NCBI GenBank assembly: GCA_003254925.1
Contig: QANZ01001255.1
Span: 22,856-86,855 of the forward strand
Reading direction: 5' to 3'
Source: Chamaecrista fasciculata
Lineage: Eukaryota > Streptophyta > Magnoliopsida > Fabales > Fabaceae
Length of the DNA stretch: 64,000 bases
The translations under genes were made by a program, and so were the position numbers. Positions 56,101-64,000 of this stretch are shown one piece after another. Position 1 is the first letter of the stretch; each line of letters starts with the position of its first letter. Below the pieces are notes generated by a model that was not told the DNA's origin, ran no database searches, and worked only from the letters and a program-made list of their open reading frames with translations.

Positions 56101-59100
56101 TTCAATCAATTCCTCAAGCTGTGGCTGAAGCTCTTTGTCCCGTAATTCCTCAATCCTCTTTGATATAGAGTCTATCCTGTGAATAGCAACTCTAATTCTT
56201 GAGTGCAGATCCTTGACAATAGCACGAGTTTTATCAATTGTGGAGGTCTTTTCTCCTTTTGATTCTAGGTGTCTTAAGATTTTACACTTCATGTCATATT
56301 CCTTTCTGACCAACCCACTAGCCTGAAATTAAAAAAAATACGCAAACTTACAGGGAAATGCCCATACTAAAATATTGATACGAGGGTGTATCCACCGGAA
56401 AACTCAATGGTTTAGAGTAATGAATAAAAGACATTCAGAGGTACATATCAATAATATATTTGGACAACACATGTTAAAATGTATGAAAAATTCAACACTT
56501 GCACAACTCTAATGAAATCTGGTGTTCCATAATAGCTTTCCAATGATCAGATCCACTGTCCATAAGAATGCATGATTAAGATTATCAACTAGGTAGCAGC
56601 ACTCCAATGATTATACTTATGACTTAAAAATTGGACTTGCCCATAAATTTCAGGAGTTTCGACAAAGCATTTTAAGAGGTTTTGGCGGGAGTAACAGTAT
56701 CAACAATTTCAGGAGATGGTAATTGTGCCATTTCAGGTTGTTTATCACTAGAGAAAAAAATCTCAACAAGAAAAAATTTCTGTCTACAATGCAATCTGAT
56801 AATTGAGATTAAGAACCTAAACCCTACTTCAATTATAATACAAAGGAAAAAAAAAAAATCCCTTTAGAGAATATGGTTAACCATACTCCATCATAATATC
56901 AAGTAACCACTTAACAACTAATGCTTTTTTTTTTTTAAGCGAGGACCCAATAATCGTTTACATAACTCCAAGATTTACTTAAAGGAAAATAAAAAATGAA
57001 TTCCCAAGAATAGGGGAGCAGGGAGAGACCACAGGTGGATGAGAACAAATTATAATACGGTGAAATCATGGCAAATAGTTGCATTGCCCATGTATATGCT
57101 AGGTTACTTTCTTTGGTCTCCTTTTAACAATTATAATTAAAAAAAAAAAAAGAGTAGAAGATCAAAAGGCTTATCAAAACCTATCAATTCCGCTAAGAAA
57201 TAGATTACATCCAATCTTAAATAGCATGTGCCATTTTGCTAAAAAGTTGTCAATAGAATCCATTGAGTAATTTTCTGGCACCTTCAAGCCATTTAAAGTT
57301 ATTTAAGAAAGAACATCAGCGTTCTTTTTTTTTTTTTGGCCAGAGAACATCAGCGTTCAGTCCTTAGTTTAAGATCCAAAACAAGAATAATGCAACAATC
57401 TATCATCAAAATGTAGTTTAAACTTATGCAGGTACCTTGACTTCATCATAAAGCTTCCTTTCCCATGCAAATAGTCTATCCAGCGTTGATGCATGACTTC
57501 CAGAGATCATACAGAAATTATCAAAAAGATTACTTGTGAGGTCCTCTACATCATCTTTTGGGTTTGCTCCTAAAGGATTCCTGGATGATGAGGATCGAGA
57601 TGATGCCGTCCGATGCCAAGTTAAGTACTGAACCGAGTTTCGAGCAGGTTCTGAGAAGATTAAACGAGAGGATTTAAACATTTTAAGATTACTAACTTAG
57701 AGAATCGAGATGATGCTGTCCAATGCCAACTTATGGAACTACTGCCAACTTGTGCATCCTAGTGCTGACCAACTTAGAGCAACTTAAAAATGGAAGAGAA
57801 GGTTACTAAATAACAAATTAAGTTGCTTCATAGCTTTAAGAAAAACACAATGTATACTTCTATTTTGCATCCTAAAAAATGAACATTCTAACAAAGCAAG
57901 GCAATTTGGCAAATTCCTCATACAACATGGAAGGATATGAATAATTTTTGCATCCAAAAGAGTGTTAAATGTTATAAAAATCCACAATACCTAAGTTTCA
58001 GGATATGAATAATTTTTGCTAGGGCACTAAGGACTACTTTCTCAATTACCAAGCAGCCATTCATGAAAAATTGAATGCCAAAAATACTAAGAAAAATACC
58101 TTCTGGAATTTGACTTGAATCTTCCCCACATGAAAAACATGCCTTCAAAAATGAAGTTGTCACAGAACCATCTGCTACAATCAAGGATTCTGTTGTTAAA
58201 TATCTGGCCATTTAACATTAAAACAAATCACATAGCAATGGATACAAACTAACACCTCTCTTGTTACTTGTTAGACATAAAACAAACTTTCCTCTAAGAG
58301 AAATGAATAGGAATGGAAAAGACTTCCAACAGCCTTATCAGCCATGTAAGCTCAAAACTAAAACTGTTTCTTGAACCCCAAGATGAAAAACAATATCTGT
58401 TGAGTACAAGATGTTTAGGCAACTTGACCTAAATAAAGGATAATATAGCAGGGAATTTTTATTTCACATTTTCTTTTGTTTATTTATTTGTTTATTTTTG
58501 GGCAATATATGTGGACATATCTTGTGGGGTCTAGTTAAAAAGGCCCCAGCTAAGATAACATATACTAAAAGTATTGTTTGCAGCAAAAAGCACAATTTCA
58601 AAGGTAAAGTAAATGCATAAGTTAATACAAAAATATACACATCTTCAATATTCAAAATGATTGCTGATATATAAATCAATGTAAAAGTTAATGCATTAAT
58701 GACAAAAGCCTATCTTAAATAGTCTACCAAAGAAGCATGAATAAGCAGGGAAAAACACAAGCTGCCATACATAACCTCATTATTTTATTCTAATAATTAA
58801 TTATGTGTGCAAAAATTGATATTTAAATTACCAAAAAGTCAATGCATTAATGATTCCTTGCTAACAAAAACCTATCTTAAAAAATCTTTGTATGTAGCAA
58901 GAATCATAGACTGAAGGGAAAAGGACTATGCAGATATTCTCATCATTGTATTTCATTGATAATCCAATAAGTTTGTAGAAACTGATAATCCAATCAGCCA
59001 CACCATAGCTGACACACACACACACAGATAGTGAACAGAGGTAGAAAGATTACTTTCTTTAACTGGGAACATTGGACGAAAATGGAACTTATTAGCTTCA

Positions 59101-60176
59101 AGCATTCTTGGAACCTCTTTACCAGATTCAGAAGCCTTTATAAAGAGGGTTTCAATATCTTTCATGCTTGAAAAGAAATCCTTAGGGGCAACTTTACTTT
59201 CAGTATGATTTTCTTTCTCTGTTGATTTATTTATTTCAGTAGGAAGTGAGACTTCTGTTGGTGCTGCTTTTAGTGGTGATAGATTAGGAGAATGGCCCTT
59301 CTCTCCATTCATTTGTCCCACTTCAGAAGCTGAATCCGCCCCAATCAGAGGTTTCTCAGTGGCAGGTACTGCATCAGCTACAACATGGTCATTAACTCTA
59401 GTAAGATTTTCAAATCGTCGAACTAAAGTATCTGTGGCAGGCACTTCATCAAATTCATCATCAGAATCGTGAGAGTCCTCCCTTCCATGAGAAGAAACCT
59501 TCTCTTCATCGTCTTCCAACTCAGGAATTCCTTCTTCCTGCCTCAGTCGTGTTATATCATCAGCATTCTCCATATCTTGGTGGGTGCCCTTCCCTTCTTG
59601 AAATGAAAATTGATGGTCAATAGGATGAAAAAGGCCAAAGAAATCCCATGGCGGAGTTCCAGCCGGAAGTGATGAATCTTCAAGTACTGAAGCTTCAGTC
59701 CTTCCGGTGGAACGTGGTGTGGTACTTAGTGGAGTACTTGATGATGTTACTATTCCTATTACAGGTTCAGGGGGTTTTTCTTCAATCTTTCTAGAAGAAC
59801 TGCTACTAAATTTCATATGATTTGCCTGGAATTTACTAGAGCTTGGGGGAGAAGGTGTTGGAGATATGGTTTCAGCTGCATCTATTCGTTGTGACACAGA
59901 TGGTGAAGAGAATGAGAGCTGAGACAAGGTCTTCTCTGTTAATGCAAGTGGCTCTGGTGTTGCATTAGTAGAAGAATATAATGAAGATTCAATCGGTGCT
60001 TCAGGTTCTGTGAATTTTCTCAGAGCTGTTCCGGTATTTTTCAGTGACTGGATATATGAAACATGAGCAGCTGCTAGTGAGCACCGGCCATCAAGTGCTT
60101 GCCTAACAAACTTCTTTCTTTCACGGCACAATTGCAATGCCTTATCTTCTTCCATTTTAGAGCTTGAGGTTCCCAT
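53122..60176 (-). CDS. DUF630/DUF632 protein (At2g27090-type)
   Basis: Coding exons on the minus strand: 60176-59054, 58171-58100, 57650-57436, 56322-56099, 53815-53122; phases fit and give 775 aa. The start MGTSSSK offers a myristoylation glycine. DUF630 spans about 1-57 (EDKALQLCRERKKFVRQALD); a long Ser/Pro/acidic disordered region follows; DUF632 spans about 333-650 (APKDFFSSMKDIETLF, ASTLDRLFAWERKLYDEVK, HSRIRVAIHRIDSISKRIEE, LSRMWEVMFECHK). The C-terminal half is helical, coiled-coil-like. Once described as bZIP-like, the family's role is unclear; some members act in nitrate or phosphate responses and at the plasma membrane. Exon 2 could also start at 58189 in the same phase, adding six residues. 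Introns hold a small LTR element. No breaks seen. Confidence 0.92.
54314..56016 (-). mobile_element. Small non-coding LTR retrotransposon, copia-type priming
   Basis: Direct repeats 54314-54539 and 55826-56016 share TTGAAAAA.ATTAGGCAGAA, TTTACAGCAG and end TATTTCTCA.CA. Just inside the right repeat, the minus strand reads TGGTATTAGAGCTGGTT, the copia-type initiator-Met primer-binding site, so the element runs minus, the same way as the gene. Flanks CAACG/CAACT match 4 of 5. It encodes no protein and is about 1.7 kb, like a TRIM or small LARD. The two LTRs differ in length by 35 bp, so it is old. Confidence 0.75.
54805..55405. repeat. Imperfect tandem array of GTCAATTAAGGACGAA inside the LTR element
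   Basis: About 14 variants of 'GTCAATKAAGGACGAA' recur at irregular 15-60 bp spacing (for example near 54811, 54876, 54945, 55026, 55089, 55161, 55228). Confidence 0.75.
56323..57435 (-). other. Intron 3 of the DUF630/632 gene
   Basis: Donor GTCAAG|GTACCT and acceptor TTAATTTCAG|GCTAGT. AT-rich; a direct repeat AGAACATCAGCGTTC occurs twice near 57312-57358 around a T run. Nothing else seen. Confidence 0.8.
58172..59053 (-). other. Intron 1 of the DUF630/632 gene
   Basis: Donor GAAA|GTAATC (59053-59052) with two in-phase acceptors, GTAGCAG (58172) and ACAACAG (58190). AT-rich, no repeats recognised; a CA run at about 59012-59025 lies just inside. Confidence 0.7.
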
Positions 60177-61620
60177 TATTACAGACCAACTGTTTCCTTT
60201 TTCCTCAGAACATCAGGGAGATAGGCTACTATCTGCAAATTAATTCAGAATAGAATGTATTGGAGAAACAATAAAGAATTAATTATAGGCAAGTAGAAAA
60301 GAAAATAAACCTAGTAAGAATTCCCCCACCAAAAGAAGACAAAAGGAAAAACTAAGTATTGACAACCACATCAGTTTTGGCCAAAAACAAAGAGACCCAC
60401 ATAAAGCAGATTCTAAACATAAGAAGGAATCAATTACATTAAAATTGAAAATGTGGCAGATATGTTATGGTTAAAACCAAGAAATGTCTCCATCAGATAG
60501 ATAAACAACACTGACAATTGATTGAGGAAAACCAGTTCAATCTTCAATACAATCATCATATAAGGAAAAAGGGATTACTCTCTTCTGAGAAACAACCAAT
60601 TCCCAAGCAAATTTGTTGGCCATATCCCAGACTACTCTATTGATAAGTGAGAACCAATTGACTCTTTTTAAGAAAGGAGGAAGGAAAAAGAATACATGAA
60701 GAAGGCAAAAATAAGAAATATAAGGACCGAGGACAAACGGTTGATGTCAGATACAATACTCCAATTATTCTGCATTTCAACCACTAAGATACAGAAACCA
60801 TTTTGAAATAGAGGACGTGGTTAAGTGCATAACATCCAAATCGAGCCCAAAAAAACAAATCGAAGGTAGGGATAATGAGGCAAAGGAGGCTTGTTTAGTA
60901 GCATCCCAACAAAAAAAGAGAATTACACGCACAATAATAGCTATCAGACTGAATCATCAATCATCAATGTACTTCTACAGTTCTATTATGTGTACTCAAG
61001 AACAAAAGCTACCATGATTTAAAGTCCCTCAACCGGCTAGTAAAAAAGATTGAAGTAAACTCCCAAGGGTTTTGATTCGCAGATGCACACGGAACCAAAA
61101 ATAGCAACACCGTATTTGAAAATTATATAGAGAAATACACAATAAAATATAACAGAAAAACAACACACAGAAGAAGAATCAGATTAATTATAAGTATGGA
61201 ATAGAAAACTCAAACCAGAAATCGTTGAAGAAAGGTTGGGATTTCTTCCTTCCAACAAGTTCAATCAAATCCAAAAAATAGTTCAGAAAGCAGGAACAGG
61301 CCGGAATTCCCCAAAAAAGCAAAAAGTAGAGTGAAGCCGAAAGAGATTAGAGAATGGGAACAGAAAAAGTTGGGGGGAAATTAATTGGGCGTACCAAGGT
61401 TGAAGTGAATGAGATTGCAAGCGAAGAACATGGATTTCAGAGAAGACCCATGGAAGAGAATCATTGACAGAAATGGAATTCAGAGAGAAAGAGAATTTAC
61501 AGTTTAGAGAGAGAGAGAGAGGGACGAATCTGTCATCGGCTAGCTTAGCTGCATGGAATGCAAAAGGCACATAGAAAGACAGTGGATCCCACTCGCAAGG
61601 TCCCACTCGGTGACCCAAAG
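60177..61620 (-). promoter_or_regulatory. 5'UTR, leader intron and promoter side of the DUF630/632 gene
   Basis: A short leader exon 60177-60232 follows acceptor TTAATTTGCAG. The best upstream donor is AACCTTG|GTACGCCC (exon ends 61395), giving a leader intron of about 1.16 kb. The first exon lies around 61395-61600 with GA-rich tracts (61508-61524) typical of plant 5'UTRs. Start site not defined. Confidence 0.5.
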
Positions 61621-61715
61621 AGAAGCGTGAGTCTAACGCGCTTCAACGTTATGACTATGAGAGAGAGTGAGTGAGTGAGTTTGTAGTTTTTCTTTTTCTT
61701 TTTTTCACTTGATTT

Positions 61716-61893
61716 TTTGAAATTTTTTTAGTTGTCTGCGCGGTATTTGAGGGGCAGAGGCTATCTCTCGACTAATCTGGACTCGACCCGGGTTGCGCAC
61801 CTGACTGTAGTGGGTGAGTCTCCTAATAAAGGTAGTTGCATTCACAAGGACTCGAACACGGGACCTTGCTTAAGCGATAACAAGTCGCTTACT
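61716..61893 (-). mobile_element. tRNA-derived SINE
   Basis: A 9-bp duplication ACTTGATTT flanks it (61707-61715, 61894-61902). On the minus strand it starts AGTAAGCGACTTG, has a B box GTGTTCGAGTCC, then TTTATTAGGAGACTCACCC and ACCCGGGTCGAG, and ends in an A-rich tail. It lies just upstream of the DUF630/632 promoter. Confidence 0.7.
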
Positions 61894-61902
61894 ACTTGAT
61901 TT

Positions 61903-63055
61903 GGGAAGCCATTTGGTCACATAGTTCTGTTCGATGGCCAGATGCCAGCTCTTGCAGGGGACGAAGAAGAGAAAGGGAAGCAAGTTACTCTGCTTGAATT
62001 TGTAGTCCCATTTTTTTTTTCCCTTCAACATCATACTATCTTCTCTATCATGTTATCTTCTCTGTGTATTGGCAGCTGCTTTACTTTTATTTTTGGTTCA
62101 AATTGCAAAATAGTCCTTTTTTACTTTGTCTTAATAGAAAAAAACGCTTAAATCATAAAATAGTCCACCTTAAAATTCATTCTAACCTGACTCCGTTAAT
62201 TTGGATGGAAAAAATCACCTGGGACCCTATTTGCTAACGGAGGAAACCACATGCTCCCAATTTGACACTTTTTAAACTACGGATCCTATCTGAAAATGAG
62301 TCAAACCACAGTGCCCTTTTGTGTAATTTACCATAATTTATAAAATAAAAATACTGAATAAAAAAAGAGAAATAATTAATCAACCACAAAAAAAAAATGA
62401 AACTTTTCTTGGTATATGATATATCTAGGATGAATGCCAACAATCTTAGTGGTGGCCACTGGCTAGGTTGTCCTTTCGGATATTAGAAAGAGAGTATAGA
62501 GAAGAAGAAATTTGTGGGTTTGAGGCGTGAAAAATTCACTCTTTTAAAAGGCTATAAGAAGATTTACAGTATATTTCTTTCATATTTCTTCCAGGATACA
62601 ACAAAATCCTTGGAACCCTTATTTTATAGAGTTTGATGGGCACTACAAACAGACATGTCTGTTTGAATAAGTATTTTCAACAAACATATTTGTCTGTAAA
62701 CAGTTGCTTCTTTTGAATTATAAAAATAATTAATATGATTTAATTCTAATTTGAAACCCCAAGTCAAGTCAAAAGTCTTTTAATATATATATATATATAT
62801 ATATTAATGTCACACATATTTTCACATATACATATATATATATTATTTAATTATATATTTTAGATTCTTTAATATATACAATGAAACACTCTTTAAATTT
62901 CTTAATGTGGGACTATTCCATCTCTATATTACAAACTACTCAATACTGAATTTGTCAATGATACCCTTGGGCTGATCGACAACACTCTTAGGTGGTTGCT
63001 AGGTCACCCTTCCCCACTGGAGAGAGACTAGTGGTATACTCGGGTTAGTCACCTC
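61903..63055. other. Intergenic DNA with MITE debris
   Basis: 62140-62340 has 'ACCCTATTTGC', 'CGGAGGAAACC', 'TTGACAC' phrases of a degraded element. AT microsatellites near 62780-62850. No gene. Confidence 0.4.
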
Positions 63056-63797
63056 TGTTGGGGAATCCTGGAACAAAACACGCAGCGGAAGCAAAAGAAA
63101 AAAAAACTTAAATGCGCTGCCCAAGATTTCCCACCCAAGATCCGCTAGTTGAATTTAAAACCTCGTTAGATAAGTGGTATACCTCAAAATTTCAATCGGC
63201 TAGGTTGTACTAGGGTGAGTTCGAGAAGTTCACTATCAGCGTCCTTCCTCCACTGGTAATCCACACGAACGGTTTATCGAACACCAAGGTGCTAGTCTTC
63301 TGTTCCTTTCTCCAAAGAAACCAGGGAACTGAATCTACAGAGTTTTGATTCAAGAACTCTTTCTTGAACCAAATGTGATGGTGGCGCAAAAGGAGAAGAC
63401 AACAACAAAACTCCTTTTGTTTTTCTTCTCTCAAAACCCTAACAATCCTACAACTCGAATTTCTCACTAACTCTTTAGGAAAATTCGAATTCTCTCTCTA
63501 GGAAGCAAGGAGGCGTTTTTTGTCTCTCTCTACAAGGAGGAAGACGAAATTGCCAAATGAAAATAGGGTTTCACTTGTGTGTCTAGGCTAGGCGACTTTC
63601 AGGCTTATAATTACCAAAATTATGGAATTTTATAATTATAAAATCATGACATTACAATAATATCATATTTTAGGACTTGAATATCTAATTAAAATATTAC
63701 CATAATATTTTAATTCAAATTCAAACTGCTATCTTGGAGAATCAAATGGAAGATCAAATCTTCCCTTGGGACCGACCAAGATAGGCGCCTAATGCCT
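63056..63797 (-). mobile_element. Copia LTR, interrupted
   Basis: Plus-strand start TGTTGGGGAATCCTGG, then GCAGCGGAAGCAAAA, CCGCTAGTTGAATTTAAAAC and GTAATCCACACGAACGG parallel the solo LTR at 32572-34656, so it is a diverged relative. It breaks off at 63797 inside 'AGGCGCCTAATGCC' where another LTR begins. Confidence 0.7.
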
Positions 63798-64000
63798 TGT
63801 TGGGAAATCACAGAGGGAGCGCAGCGGAAGAAATTAAAAATTTTTGGACTAAAACGCAAATAAAACTAAAAGCTAACTCTGTGATTCCTTCCAGGATCCA
63901 CTAACTATGTTTATACCAGATAAGAAAAGATGTTTACCTAGTTTTGATCGGTGACTTTCGTATTCGCGAATTTGAGAAGTCCACAGAGTGTCCTTCCTCT
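63798..64000 (-). mobile_element. Copia LTR nested in the previous one, runs off the window
   Basis: Starts TGTTGGGAAATCACAGAGGG and continues to the window edge; nearly the same as 18950-19105. Its far end and target duplication are outside. Confidence 0.65.

Noticed and set aside
58464-58679. 71-aa minus ORF in the DUF630/632 intron
   Set aside because: Lies wholly in an AT-rich intron, has no conserved motif, and the splice sites around it give an intact DUF632 protein.

Overview
This is a stretch of a flowering-plant nuclear genome. Introns are GT-AG, intergenic DNA is AT-rich, and most of the sequence is LTR retrotransposons, solo LTRs and small inverted-repeat elements. The three host proteins look most like eudicot, probably legume, homologues; the legume assignment is an inference from remembered family sequences, not from a search.

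Host genes. (1) 4182-9953 (+): a three-coding-exon LRR receptor-like kinase of about 1005 aa with a degenerate, probably inactive kinase domain (At2g27060-like). (2) 27080-27865 (+): an intronless NDR1/HIN1-like (LEA_2) membrane protein of 261 aa, NHL13-like (At2g27080). (3) 53122-60176 (-): a five-coding-exon DUF630/DUF632 protein of about 775 aa (At2g27090-like) with a 5'UTR intron reaching about 61.4 kb. These three families are near-neighbours in the same order on Arabidopsis chromosome 2, so the window looks like a conserved microsyntenic block inflated to more than 50 kb by transposons.

Transposon layer. The main element is a Tat-lineage Ty3/gypsy retrotransposon with LTRs of about 605 bp (ends TGATACATCA / GTTTATCA). 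It appears as a full-length minus-strand copy (31692-45133, TSD TAAGT), an internally deleted plus-strand copy (12230-17246, TSD ATCAT), two solo LTRs (11625-12104, TSD CATAT; 24110-24713, TSD ACCGC) and fragments (52090-52190, perhaps 50.7-51.1 kb). The full copy carries gag, protease, RT, two RNase H domains and integrase, all damaged. It also has a likely spliceable intron between protease and RT, and a large antisense gene between integrase and the 3' LTR. That antisense gene has a TATA box, a 5'UTR intron and a coding-region intron, and the gag-pol-deleted copy keeps it almost complete.

Other elements. A copia solo LTR (32572-34656, TSD GGATC) sits inside the full Tat copy, and two related copia LTRs are nested at the right edge. 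There is an Athila-like gag/protease fragment (17.4-18.5 kb), a small non-coding LTR element in an intron of gene 3, three hAT-type elements with perfect 8-bp TSDs, several Mutator-type foldback MITEs with perfect 9-10-bp TSDs, an Au-like SINE nested in one of them inside an intron of gene 1, a second SINE upstream of gene 3, a Helitron 3' end, and a hAT transposase fragment. The 46.8-50.3 kb region holds an old direct duplication containing a cluster of perfect TTTACCTTTAAAGGTAAA palindromes. Ns occur at 19106, 33043 and 51243-51244, the last inside a run of Gs that looks artificial.

I found no tRNA or rRNA genes, no CRISPR array and no sign of prokaryotic or organellar sequence.
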